Below are positions 16,885 through 25,001 of a DNA stretch of 64,000 nt, piece by piece. A program made the position numbers and the translations under genes. The notes beneath the pieces are model-generated. The model was not told where the DNA came from, did not search any database, and saw only the letters and a program-made list of their open reading frames with translations. Source of the DNA: Oscillibacter valericigenes. Its GTDB lineage: Bacteria > Bacillota > Clostridia > Oscillospirales > Oscillospiraceae. The stretch's first letter is position 1. Each line of letters begins with the position of its first letter. Location: positions 1 through 64,000 of the forward strand of contig NZ_JAFBIV010000008.1 of the NCBI RefSeq assembly GCF_021531915.1, given 5' to 3'.

Positions 16885-17323
16885 CCGTCAAGCCATGATT
16901 CTGGAGATCATTTCCCAGGAAAATATCGAGACACAGGAGCAGCTGCTCTCCCGTCTCCAGGAGCGGGGCATCAGCAGCACCCAGGCCACCATCTCCCGGG
17001 ACATCAAGCAGATGCACCTGATCAAGGAGCCGGTGGGCCATGGGGTATACAAGTACGCCGTCTCCGGCAACCGCACCAAGCTGAACTTCGCGGAGAAGCT
17101 GCGGACCATCTTCCGGGAGAGCATCACCAGCATTGCCTGTGCCCAGAACATCGTGGTCATCAAGACCATGCCGGGTCTGGCCAGCGCGGCCTGCTCAGCT
17201 CTGGACAACATGGACATCACCTACATGGTGGGCTCCCTGGCCGGGGACGACACGGCCTTCCTGCTGATGCAGGACGCGGACTCCGCGGCGGCCTTCTGCG
17301 AGGAGATCCGTGCCATGCTCTGA
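16871..17323 (+). CDS. argR: Arginine repressor ArgR
   Basis: A 150-residue regulator with an N-terminal winged helix (RQAMILEIISQENIETQEQLLSRLQE, STQATISRDIKQMHL) and a C-terminal arginine-binding, hexamer-forming domain ending AGDDTAFLLMQDADSAAAFCEEI. It represses arginine synthesis when arginine is present. The ATG at 16871 lies inside nadK with GGGAGGG upstream. A second ATG follows directly and could be used. ArgR-recN adjacency is common in Firmicutes. Confidence 0.95.
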   Translation: MMKNDRQAMILEIISQENIETQEQLLSRLQERGISSTQATISRDIKQMHLIKEPVGHGVYKYAVSGNRTKLNFAEKLRTIFRESITSIACAQNIVVIKTMPGLASAACSALDNMDITYMVGSLAGDDTAFLLMQDADSAAAFCEEIRAML

Positions 17324-17344
17324 ACTTGAGAAGGAGGGATCCAC

Positions 17345-19027
17345 ATGCTGGAACTGCTTCATATTGAGAATATCGCCGTCATCGAGCAGGCGGATATCCG
17401 GTTCCGCTCGGGTTTCAACGCCCTCACCGGCGAGACCGGCGCCGGCAAGTCCATCGTCATCGACGCCATGGGCGCGGTGCTGGGGGGCCGGACCTCCCGG
17501 GAGCTGATTCGCACCGGGGCCGACAAGGCCTTCGTCAGCGCGGAATTTTCCAGCGTTCCGACGGACCTGCCGGGCCTTGCTGCCAACGGCGTGGCCCCGG
17601 ACGAGGACGGGACCATTTTGCTGCAGCGTGAAATTTTCAGCGACGGCAAAAACGCCTGCCGTGCCAACGGCCGCCCCATCACCGTGGCCCAGCTGCGGCA
17701 GATCGGCGCCGAATTGCTGAACATCCACGGCCAGCACGACGGCACAGCCCTGCTGGACGAGGAGCAGCACGGCGCCTACCTGGACCGCTTCGGGCGGACG
17801 GAAGGCGTGCTGACGGCCTACCGGAAGGAATACGACGCCATGGCGGACCTGAAAGCCCAAATTCGCGCTCTGAAGATGGACGAGGCTGAGAAGGCCCGCC
17901 GCATGGACAGCCTGCGGTTTCAGATCGACGAGCTGGAGCGGGCGGAGCTGGTGCCCGGGGAGGAAGAGGAACTGACCCAGCGCCGCAACATCCTGCGCAA
18001 CGGCGAGAAGTTCATGGCGGCCCTGTCCGGGGCGGAGTACTGCCTGTTCGGCGACGATTCCTCCGCCGGAGCGGTGAATCAGCTGCGGGACGCGGAGGAG
18101 GCCATGGGCACCATCCGCACCCTGGGGGACGACCTGGCGGAGTTGTACAAACGCTTGGAAAACCTGCGCTGTGAAGCCTTTGACCTTGCCGAGACTATCC
18201 GGGACAAGCGGACGGAATTTGACTTTTCCCCGGAGGAACTGGACGCGGTGGAGAGCCGCGCTGACCAGTTGTACCGCCTGAAAAAGAAGTACGGCGCCAC
18301 CGTGGAGGACATGTTGGCCTACCTGGACAAGTGCCGGGCGGAGCTGGACGCCATGGAGACGGCGGACGACACGTTGATCCTGCTGGAACAGAAGCTGAAA
18401 AAAGCGGAGACGGCGGTGCGGACCGCGGGGGCAGAGCTGACCCGTGTGCGAAAGGAAGCCGCCAAGGCTCTGGAGGACCGTATCCAGCGGGAGTTGCGGG
18501 ACTTGGACATGAAGAAGATCCGCTTTGCCATCGACTTCGCGGAGAAGGAACCCGCCGCCGACGGCTGCGATACCATCCGGTTCCTGATGTCCGCCAACGT
18601 GGGGGAGGACCTGCGGCCCATCGCCAGGATCGCCTCCGGCGGCGAGCTGGCCCGCATCATGCTGGCGCTGAAAAACGTGCTGGCGGAGCAGGAGGCCATC
18701 GGGACGTTGGTGTTCGACGAGGTGGACACCGGCGTCAGCGGCCGGGCGGCCCAAAAGGTGGCGGAAAAGCTGGCCCAGGTCAGCCGTCGCAAGCAGGTGC
18801 TGTGTGTGACCCATCTGCCCCAGCTGGCAGCCATGGCGGACACCCACTTCTCCGTGGAGAAGGGAGAAGAAAAGGGAAGGACCTTTACACACGTTGTCCT
18901 GCTGGACCGGGAGGCCCGCAAGGCGGAGCTGGCCCGCATCACCGGCGGCAGCCAGGTGACGGAGGCTCTGCTGGAGAGCGCCGGGGAGCTGCTGGACGCG
19001 GCGGAGGCCTACCGGAAGTCCATCTGA
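17345..19027 (+). CDS. recN: DNA repair protein RecN
   Basis: A 560-residue SMC-like ATPase acting early in double-strand-break repair. Walker A GETGAGKSI is at about residues 30-38. Two coiled-coil arms flank the centre. The signature ASGGELARIMLALK and Walker B TLVFDEVDTGVSGRAA are near the C-terminus, followed by VTHLPQLAAMADTHF. The SD is AAGGAGG. It is last in the dxs-recN operon with no clear terminator before the T-box promoter. Confidence 0.96.
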   Translation: MLELLHIENIAVIEQADIRFRSGFNALTGETGAGKSIVIDAMGAVLGGRTSRELIRTGADKAFVSAEFSSVPTDLPGLAANGVAPDEDGTILLQREIFSDGKNACRANGRPITVAQLRQIGAELLNIHGQHDGTALLDEEQHGAYLDRFGRTEGVLTAYRKEYDAMADLKAQIRALKMDEAEKARRMDSLRFQIDELERAELVPGEEEELTQRRNILRNGEKFMAALSGAEYCLFGDDSSAGAVNQLRDAEEAMGTIRTLGDDLAELYKRLENLRCEAFDLAETIRDKRTEFDFSPEELDAVESRADQLYRLKKKYGATVEDMLAYLDKCRAELDAMETADDTLILLEQKLKKAETAVRTAGAELTRVRKEAAKALEDRIQRELRDLDMKKIRFAIDFAEKEPAADGCDTIRFLMSANVGEDLRPIARIASGGELARIMLALKNVLAEQEAIGTLVFDEVDTGVSGRAAQKVAEKLAQVSRRKQVLCVTHLPQLAAMADTHFSVEKGEEKGRTFTHVVLLDREARKAELARITGGSQVTEALLESAGELLDAAEAYRKSI

Positions 19028-19109
19028 GTTCTGACAGATCGGGGAACGGAGTATCCAGCTTTTGTTCTCCGGTCTCGAAACATTTTTGAAACATTTTCGC
19101 CGTTTTCCA

Positions 19110-19138
19110 TTGACAATCTTCCGCAAATCGGATAAAAT
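19110..19138 (+). promoter_or_regulatory. Promoter of the tyrS T-box leader
   Basis: Consensus TTGACA, a 17-bp spacer and TAAAAT. Transcription would start near 19145, at the foot of the T-box structure. Confidence 0.85.
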
Positions 19139-19139
19139 A

Positions 19140-19418
19140 CCCCACGTATATGGCATTGATGCGGAGAAGTACGCGGAACGCCCTGCCAAGAGAGCCCCTG
19201 GACGGTGGAAAGGGGAGAGGGACGCCCGCCGAATACACCGCGGAGCCGGCGCCCCAACAGTCATGTCAAGACCCAGTAGGCGTGTCCCGGGTGCGCCCGT
19301 TACCGCGCTGCCGTGTGTTGGCACGGCGTGAGGCCGTTTCCGCGAGGGGGCGGCGAACCAGAGGTGGTACCGCGAAAGCATTTCGCCCTCTGTCCCTGCC
19401 GGGACGGGGGCGTTTTAT
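19140..19418 (+). ncRNA. Tyrosine T-box riboswitch
   Basis: The leader binds uncharged tRNA-Tyr and permits tyrS read-through. The T-box core GAGGTGGTACCGCG lies at 19361-19374 and ends in the UGGN-type antiterminator bulge. A specifier loop with GAA-UAC-ACC (UAC at 19234-19236) matches tyrosine. The terminator CGCCC..GTCCC/GGGAC..GGGCG with TTTTATT is at 19384-19418. The SD and ATG of tyrS follow 40 nt later. Confidence 0.93.
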
Positions 19419-19460
19419 TCCGTTTCGGTGAACTTTTACATCTGAACAGGAGAGATTACC

Positions 19461-20684
19461 ATGCAGATTTACGAAGAACTGGTTGCCCGCGGCCTGATCG
19501 CCCAGGTGACCGACGAGAACGAGATCCGGGAGCTGGTGAACAACGGCAAGGCCACCTTCTATATCGGCTTTGACCCCACCGCCGATTCCCTCCATGTGGG
19601 CCACTTCATGGCCCTGTGCCTGATGAAGCGGCTGCAGATGGCCGGCAACAAGCCCATCGCCCTCATCGGCGGCGGCACCGCCATGATCGGCGACCCCTCC
19701 GGCCGCAGCGACATGCGTTCCATGATGACCCGGGAGACCATCCAGCACAACTGCGACTGCTTCAAGAAGCAGATGTCCCGGTTCATCGACTTCGGCGAGG
19801 GCAAGGCCCAGATGGTCAACAACGCCGACTGGCTGCTGAACCTGAACTACGTGGACTTCATCCGGGACATCGGCGCCTGCTTCTCCGTCAACAACATGCT
19901 GCGGGCCGAGTGCTTCAAGCAGCGCATGGAGAAGGGCCTGAGCTTCCTGGAGTTCAACTACATGCCCATGCAGTCCTACGACTTCTACTACCTGTTCCAG
20001 CACTACGGCTGCAACATGCAGTTCGGCGGCAACGACCAGTGGAGCAACATGCTGGGCGGCACCGAGCTGATCCGCCGCAAGCTGGGCAAGGACGCCCACG
20101 CCATGACCATCACCCTGCTGCTGACTTCTGAGGGCAAGAAGATGGGCAAGACTGCCAGCGGCGCCGTGTGGCTGGACCCCAACAAGACCTCTCCCTACGA
20201 TTTCTACCAGTACTGGCGGAACATCGAGGACGCCGACGTGCTCAAGTGCATCCGCATGCTGACCTTCCTGCCTCTGGAGCAGATCGACGAGATGGACAAG
20301 TGGGAGGGCAGCCAGCTGAACACTGCCAAGGAGATCCTGGCCTACGAGCTGACCAAGCTGGTCCACGGCGAGGAGGAGGCCAACAAGGCCCAGGAGACCG
20401 CCCGGGGCCTGTTCTCCGGCAAGGGCTCGCTGGAGCACATGCCTTCCTCCCAGCTCACCGCCGACAAGTTCGAAAATGGCAGGATCGGCGCTATTAACCT
20501 GCTGGTGGCCTGCGGACTGTGCGCCTCCAACGGCGAGGCCCGGCGGCTGATCCAGCAGGGCGGCGTGGCCGTCAACGACCGGAAGGTGACCTCCATCGAT
20601 GTGGCCTTCGACCAGAGCGATTTCGAGGGCGACGGCGTGGTCATCAAGAAGGGCAAGAAGGTCTTCCACCGCGCTTACCTGTAA
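19461..20684 (+). CDS. tyrS: Tyrosyl-tRNA synthetase
   Basis: A 407-residue class I aminoacyl-tRNA synthetase charging tRNA-Tyr. The HIGH motif appears as LHVGH (near residue 46), and the KMSKS loop as KKMGKT (near residue 230). The tRNA/tyrosine pocket has GGNDQWSN. A C-terminal S4 RNA-binding domain (about residues 345-405) is complete. Length is standard. It is controlled by the T-box leader upstream. Confidence 0.97.
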   Translation: MQIYEELVARGLIAQVTDENEIRELVNNGKATFYIGFDPTADSLHVGHFMALCLMKRLQMAGNKPIALIGGGTAMIGDPSGRSDMRSMMTRETIQHNCDCFKKQMSRFIDFGEGKAQMVNNADWLLNLNYVDFIRDIGACFSVNNMLRAECFKQRMEKGLSFLEFNYMPMQSYDFYYLFQHYGCNMQFGGNDQWSNMLGGTELIRRKLGKDAHAMTITLLLTSEGKKMGKTASGAVWLDPNKTSPYDFYQYWRNIEDADVLKCIRMLTFLPLEQIDEMDKWEGSQLNTAKEILAYELTKLVHGEEEANKAQETARGLFSGKGSLEHMPSSQLTADKFENGRIGAINLLVACGLCASNGEARRLIQQGGVAVNDRKVTSIDVAFDQSDFEGDGVVIKKGKKVFHRAYL

Positions 20685-20703
20685 TAAGAAACCATCATAG
20701 CAG

Positions 20704-20738
20704 CAGACGCGGGGCGTTCGCCCCGCGCCTGTTCTGCG
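20704..20738 (+). terminator. GC-rich hairpin between tyrS and the ABC-F gene
   Basis: CGCGGGGCG/CGCCCCGCG form a perfect 9-bp stem flanked by GCAGA/TCTGC. No T-tract follows, so it is a weak terminator or an RNA processing/stability stem. Confidence 0.5.
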
Positions 20739-20755
20739 TATAGAAAGGAATCGAC

Positions 20756-22369
20756 ATGATCACAGTCAACGACGTCAGCATGAACTTCAGCGGCCAGAAC
20801 CTGTTCAAGCACGTGGACCTGAAGTTCGTCCCCGGCAACTGCTACGGCATCATCGGCGCCAACGGCGCCGGCAAATCCACTTTCCTCCGCATCCTCTCCG
20901 GCGACCTGGAGCCCACCAGCGGCGAGGTCATCATTTCCAAGGACCAGCGCATGTCCATTCTGAAGCAGGACCACTTCCAGTACGACGCCTACACCGTGCT
21001 GGACACCGTCATCATGGGCAACCAGCGGCTCTACGACATCATGAAGGAGAAGGACGCTCTCTATGAGAAGGAGGACTTCACTGAGGAGGACGGCGTGAAG
21101 GCTTCCGAGCTGGAGGCCGAGTTCGCCGAGATGGACGGCTGGGAGGCTGAGAGCGACGCCTCCCGTCTGCTCCAGGGCCTGGGCCTGTCCGCCGACATCC
21201 TGTACAGCGAGATGTCCACCCTGACTGCCAAGGAGAAGGTGAAGGTCCTGCTGGCCCAGGCACTGTTCGGCAAGCCGGACATCATCCTCCTGGACGAGCC
21301 CACCAACCATCTGGACATCCAGGCCATCGAGTGGCTGGAGGACTTCCTGATGGACTGCGAGGCGCTGACGCTGGTGGTCAGCCACGACCGCCACTTCCTG
21401 AACACCGTCTGCACCAACATCGTGGACGTGGACTACGGCCAGATCAAGATGTACGTGGGCAACTACGAGTTCTGGTACGAGTCCAGCCAGATGGTCCAGC
21501 GGATGATCCGGGACCAGAACCGGAAGAACGAGGAGAAGATCAGGGAGCTGCAGCTGTTCATCCAGCGCTTCTCCGCCAACAAGTCCAAGAGCAAGCAGGC
21601 CACCGCCCGCCGCAAGCTGCTGGACAAGCTGAGCGTGGAGGAGATGCCCGCTTCCTCCCGCCGGTATCCCTTTGTGGGCTTCAAGATGGACCGGGAGTGC
21701 GGCAAGGAGATCCTGGTGGTGGAGAACCTGTCCAAGACTGTGGACGGCCGCAAGGTGCTGGACAACATCAGCTTCCGCGTCAACCGGGACGAGAAGGTGG
21801 CCTTCGTGGGCGAGGATGAGATCGCCAAGACCACCCTGTTCAAGATCCTCATGGGCGAGCTGGAGCCGGACCAGGGTAGCTACAAGTGGGGCACCACCAT
21901 CACCACCAGTTACTTCCCCCTGGACAACTCCGCCTTCTTCAACGACTGCGACCTGAACCTGCTGGACTGGCTGGCCCAGTATACGGCGGACAACGCGGAG
22001 GAGAACACCGAGTCCTTCAAGCGGGCCTTCCTGGGCCGGATGCTGTTTTCCGGCGACGATGTGTTCAAGCCTGTCAAGGTCCTCTCCGGCGGCGAGAAGG
22101 TGCGGTGCATGCTGTCCCGCATGATGCTGTTCGGCTCCAACGTGCTGGTGCTGGACCAGCCCACCAACCACCTGGACCTGGAGTCCATCACCGCCGTCAA
22201 CAACGGCCTCATCGACTTCAAGGGCGTGGTGCTGTTCTCCAGCCACGACCATGAGTTTGTCCAGACTGTGGCCAACCGCATCATGGAGTTCGAGAACGGC
22301 AAGCTCATCGACAAGATGGGTACCTACGAGGACTATATCGAATTCCGCCGGGCGCAGAACGCGGGTTAA
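20756..22369 (+). CDS. ABC-F family ATPase (YkpA/YbiT-like)
   Basis: A 537-residue soluble protein with two ABC domains and an interdomain linker (about residues 235-310), no membrane segments. Such proteins act on ribosomes, in translation or ribosome protection. Domain 1 has Walker A GANGAGKST and Walker B ILLDEPTNHLD, but a weak signature (MSTLTAKEK). Domain 2 has the signature LSGGEKVRCML, a degenerate Walker A (GEDEIAKTT, Gly replaced by Ala) and LVLDQPTNHLD, where Gln replaces the catalytic Glu. Site 2 may bind but hydrolyse ATP slowly. The split of good and poor motifs is complementary. A role in drug resistance is not implied. Confidence 0.93.
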   Translation: MITVNDVSMNFSGQNLFKHVDLKFVPGNCYGIIGANGAGKSTFLRILSGDLEPTSGEVIISKDQRMSILKQDHFQYDAYTVLDTVIMGNQRLYDIMKEKDALYEKEDFTEEDGVKASELEAEFAEMDGWEAESDASRLLQGLGLSADILYSEMSTLTAKEKVKVLLAQALFGKPDIILLDEPTNHLDIQAIEWLEDFLMDCEALTLVVSHDRHFLNTVCTNIVDVDYGQIKMYVGNYEFWYESSQMVQRMIRDQNRKNEEKIRELQLFIQRFSANKSKSKQATARRKLLDKLSVEEMPASSRRYPFVGFKMDRECGKEILVVENLSKTVDGRKVLDNISFRVNRDEKVAFVGEDEIAKTTLFKILMGELEPDQGSYKWGTTITTSYFPLDNSAFFNDCDLNLLDWLAQYTADNAEENTESFKRAFLGRMLFSGDDVFKPVKVLSGGEKVRCMLSRMMLFGSNVLVLDQPTNHLDLESITAVNNGLIDFKGVVLFSSHDHEFVQTVANRIMEFENGKLIDKMGTYEDYIEFRRAQNAG

Positions 22370-22390
22370 GGGCCTGGTTTTGTAACCGAA

Positions 22391-22418
22391 TGTAGGGGCG
22401 GATAGTATCCGCCCGCCG
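22391..22418. repeat. Dispersed palindromic repeat, copy 1
   Basis: GTAGGGGCGGATA facing ATCCGCCCGCC forms a short stem. A second copy with the same outer bases and a changed centre lies at 36041-36067. It is probably a REP-type intergenic repeat. Confidence 0.65.
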
Positions 22419-22426
22419 TGGCCGGA

Positions 22427-22503
22427 TTGTAACCGAATTTTAGTTGACATAAAAAATACCGCTCCGTATGCTGTACGTATGACAGTGTCGGGGTGGTATT
22501 TTT
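22427..22503 (+). promoter_or_regulatory. Promoter/operator of the first paralog
   Basis: TTGTAACCGAATT (22427-22439), then TTGACA (22444-22449), 17 bp, TATGCT (22467-22472). Outer arms AATACC (22455-22460) and GGTATT (22495-22500) form an inverted repeat spanning the -10 to the SD (GGGGTGG), just before the ATG at 22504. The same architecture precedes the second paralog. An extra TTGTAACCGAAT lies at 22380-22391. Confidence 0.6.
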
Positions 22504-23697
22504 ATGCAAAAGCGGCAAATATTGGGACTGTTTGTCCTGCTGGCGGTGACGGCGGCGGTAGTTTTCGGGACACGGCCTTGGCTGACAGAACAGGCGAACC
22601 CATCGGCGGAGAATGCGGCCTGTGCGGAGCTGCTGGCAAACACGCCGGTGGCGGAGCTGGAAGGGGAGACCGTCTCCCCAAACGGCAGTCTGGAGGCGCG
22701 GACCATAGGAGCCAGTGAAAATGTTGTCAGCGGCCTGCGGATCCCGGAAGCCATACAAATCGTGGACCGGGAGACCGGGGAAGTAAAATGGGAGGACCGG
22801 GGCTATCTCTGGCAGTCGGTTTCCTGGTCTCCGGGAAACAACCTGGTAGCCCTGGCCTACGGCGGCCGCACCTGGACGGCCGTGAAGGTTATCTCCACAG
22901 CCTGGTGGACCAGTTGGGACTTCACGCTGCCGGACGGCAGCCCCATCCCGGAGTACGTCTTCCTACCGGAGGACTGGGGAACGTGGCTGGACGCGGAAAC
23001 CCTGCTGCTGACCGTGGGCCGGGGCAGCGATGGGGAGGAACAGCACACCTACCGCTGCGTGGTGCATGCCGGAGAGGAGGAGACCACCGGCAGCGCCATG
23101 GAGCAGACCACAGAGACCCTGCCGGGGAATTACGACTTCGACCACGACGGGGAACCGGAAACCGTGGAGCTGCTGACGGTGCTGACGCCGGAAAATGCGC
23201 CTGCTTTTCCGGCGAGGTATGAACTGTGGGTCAAAAAGCAGGACGGAACGACTATGTGGCACCAGGAGGCGGGGCTATACCACGCGGGCTGGGTGTCCGT
23301 CTTTTCCCTGAAGCTGGACGGGCAGGACTATCTGCTGCAGTATACCCCTGCTGTGGGGCAGAGCTACTATGCCTATGTGTATCAGCTGTTTTCCCTGGAC
23401 AGTACAGGGAAAGAGGTGATGCAGGAAGCAAATGGAGTGGAGTTTGATATGATGTTTGACAGCGACATGCATCAGTCCTTTGACCCCGCCGCCATCGCCG
23501 CCTTCCTGGAGGAGGTCCATGGCTATCTGGATGACAGCACCCTGCTGCTGACTACCGAGGGCGGCCAGTTCCGCACCGGCGGCAGCGGCGCGGACTTCCG
23601 GGACGACCTGTGTTTCGTGACGGAATCCGCGGCCTATGATGAGAGCAAATCCCTGGAGGAAAATCTCAAAACGCTGGAGCCAGCTTTCACTCAGTAA
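22504..23697 (+). CDS. Membrane-anchored exported protein of unknown function (paralog 1)
   Basis: A 397-residue protein with one N-terminal hydrophobic segment (about residues 6-22, ILGLFVLLAVTAAVVFG) and no lipobox, so a signal anchor or signal peptide. The outside part contains SWSPGNNLVALAY, which looks like a beta-propeller-type strand, and YDFDHDGEPETVELL, a D-x-D-x-D-G calcium-type loop near residue 210. It is clearly homologous along its length to the next gene (shared PDGSxIPE, FLPEDWGxW, EEVHGYLDDSTLL). I recognise no family name. It is possibly a sensor or substrate-binding surface protein. Confidence 0.85.
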   Translation: MQKRQILGLFVLLAVTAAVVFGTRPWLTEQANPSAENAACAELLANTPVAELEGETVSPNGSLEARTIGASENVVSGLRIPEAIQIVDRETGEVKWEDRGYLWQSVSWSPGNNLVALAYGGRTWTAVKVISTAWWTSWDFTLPDGSPIPEYVFLPEDWGTWLDAETLLLTVGRGSDGEEQHTYRCVVHAGEEETTGSAMEQTTETLPGNYDFDHDGEPETVELLTVLTPENAPAFPARYELWVKKQDGTTMWHQEAGLYHAGWVSVFSLKLDGQDYLLQYTPAVGQSYYAYVYQLFSLDSTGKEVMQEANGVEFDMMFDSDMHQSFDPAAIAAFLEEVHGYLDDSTLLLTTEGGQFRTGGSGADFRDDLCFVTESAAYDESKSLEENLKTLEPAFTQ

Positions 23698-23713
23698 CGG
23701 GAATCGTCACAAA

Positions 23714-23789
23714 TTGTAACCGAATTGTGGTTGACGTAACAGGAACGCCGCCCTTATACTGGTAAAAAAGACCAGATAAGGGTGGCGTT
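23714..23789 (+). promoter_or_regulatory. Promoter/operator of the second paralog
   Basis: TTGTAACCGAATT (23714-23726), TTGACG (23731-23736), an 18-bp spacer and TATACT (23755-23760). A 20-nt arm starting AACGCCGCCC (23744) pairs with ACCAGATAAGGGTGGCGTT (23771-23789) across a 7-nt loop. Because the -10 lies in the left arm, the transcript would contain only the right arm. The repeat therefore acts at DNA level, as an operator, more probably than as an RNA hairpin. SD AAGGGTGG lies in the right arm. Confidence 0.6.
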
Positions 23790-23792
23790 TTT

Positions 23793-24953
23793 ATGAGAAA
23801 GATCGCGGTTTCCCTGGCGCTGTGCCTGCTGCTGGCGGGCTGCGGTCAGGTTGGCGTCCAGCCGAAGCCCGAAACAGACCCAGAGACCCCGCAGGAGTCT
23901 GCGGTGATCCTGCCGGAGGAGGACTGGGAGGAGCCCCCGGAGCTTGAGGTGCCGTCCGGGGGGCTGTATCTGCTGGACAGCGTGCCGGTACTGGACCCGT
24001 CGGCGGAGGAGCTGGCCTGGGAGGACAAGGGCGACTACCGCCAGTCAGTGCTGTGGTCCCCCAGCGGCAGCTATGTAGCCATTGCCCGCACCACGGAGAC
24101 GGAGGTCATGGTGACGGTGCTGGAGCCGGTGAAGAGCGCCTACTGGCACATGACCATGCCGGACGGCTCCAACATCCCGGAGGGCGCCTTCCTGCCGGAG
24201 GAGGACTGGGGCCGGTGGACCGGGAACGATACGCTGCTGGTCACCCTGGGCGGCGTCCGGGGCGGTACGGAGGAGAGCACCTACCGCTGTGAGATTCGCG
24301 CGGAGAGCAGCCGCCTGAAGGGCACCAGCACGGAGCAGACCACCAAAAAGCTGGCGGGCATCTATGACTTTGACCACGACGGTATTCCGGAAAACATGGA
24401 GCTGGTGACCCTGCTGGACCCGGAGGTGGAGGGCCGCACGGGCTTCTACGAGCTGCAGATCACCCAAAAAGACGGCACCCGCCTGTGGACGGAGAGCGCT
24501 CACCGAAGCCATCCGGGCTGGACCAGCATCTTTGCCTGCGAGATCGACGGGGAGGACTACCTGCTGCGGTACAAACCGGAGATGTGGCAGGGCTGGGCAG
24601 AGTACCACTACCAGCTCTTTGCTCTGGACAGCGCCAACCCCGGTACGGAGCGACTGCTGCGGGAGAGCACGGTGGTCTGGGACGGCAATTTCAACATGCC
24701 CGGACACCAGCTGAATGTCCCGGCTCTGGCGGGCTTCCTGCGGGAGGTCCACGGCTACCTGGACAGCAGCACCCTGCTGATGAGCACGGAGAACGGTGAG
24801 TTCCGCACCAGCGGCAGCGGCGCGGAGTTCGACGACGGCTTCCTGGAGCTGTGGCAGATGGCGGAAGGCGACCCGGCGCTGTTGGAGGATGGCCTGACGG
24901 CATGGGCGCTGGCGGCCGCCATCGAACAGGGGGCCGCTCCGGCGGAGGAATAA
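23793..24953 (+). CDS. Lipoprotein of unknown function (paralog 2)
   Basis: A 386-residue predicted lipoprotein: signal peptide with lipobox LLAGC (Cys at residue 17), then an acidic Pro-rich linker to about residue 60. Downstream it parallels paralog 1: a SVLWSPSGSYVAIAR strand, MPDGSNIPEGAFLPEEDW, YDFDHDGIPENMELV (calcium-type loop), and LREVHGYLDSSTLLMSTENG. Tandem position plus shared promoter design points to a local duplication in which one copy became a lipoprotein. Function is unknown. Its C-terminus is Ala/Glu rich. It ends at a strong terminator. Confidence 0.87.
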   Translation: MRKIAVSLALCLLLAGCGQVGVQPKPETDPETPQESAVILPEEDWEEPPELEVPSGGLYLLDSVPVLDPSAEELAWEDKGDYRQSVLWSPSGSYVAIARTTETEVMVTVLEPVKSAYWHMTMPDGSNIPEGAFLPEEDWGRWTGNDTLLVTLGGVRGGTEESTYRCEIRAESSRLKGTSTEQTTKKLAGIYDFDHDGIPENMELVTLLDPEVEGRTGFYELQITQKDGTRLWTESAHRSHPGWTSIFACEIDGEDYLLRYKPEMWQGWAEYHYQLFALDSANPGTERLLRESTVVWDGNFNMPGHQLNVPALAGFLREVHGYLDSSTLLMSTENGEFRTSGSGAEFDDGFLELWQMAEGDPALLEDGLTAWALAAAIEQGAAPAEE

Positions 24954-24964
24954 AGATAGCAGGG

Positions 24965-24997
24965 AAGGCCCACACCGGGAGGGTGGGCCTTCTTTTT
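24965..24997 (+). terminator. Terminator after the lipoprotein gene
   Basis: AAGGCCCAC/GTGGGCCTT, 9-nt loop, then CTTTTT. It lies between convergent genes. Confidence 0.9.
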
Positions 24998-25001
24998 CCG
25001 T

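Noticed and set aside
20675-22450. 591-codon minus-strand frame opposite the ABC-F gene
   Set aside because: A high-GC antisense shadow with repetitive hydrophobic composition and no SD.
23744-23792. Intrinsic terminator before the lipoprotein gene
   Set aside because: It has a stem and T5, but the promoter -10 lies in the left arm, so the transcript would hold only one arm. A DNA operator is more likely.
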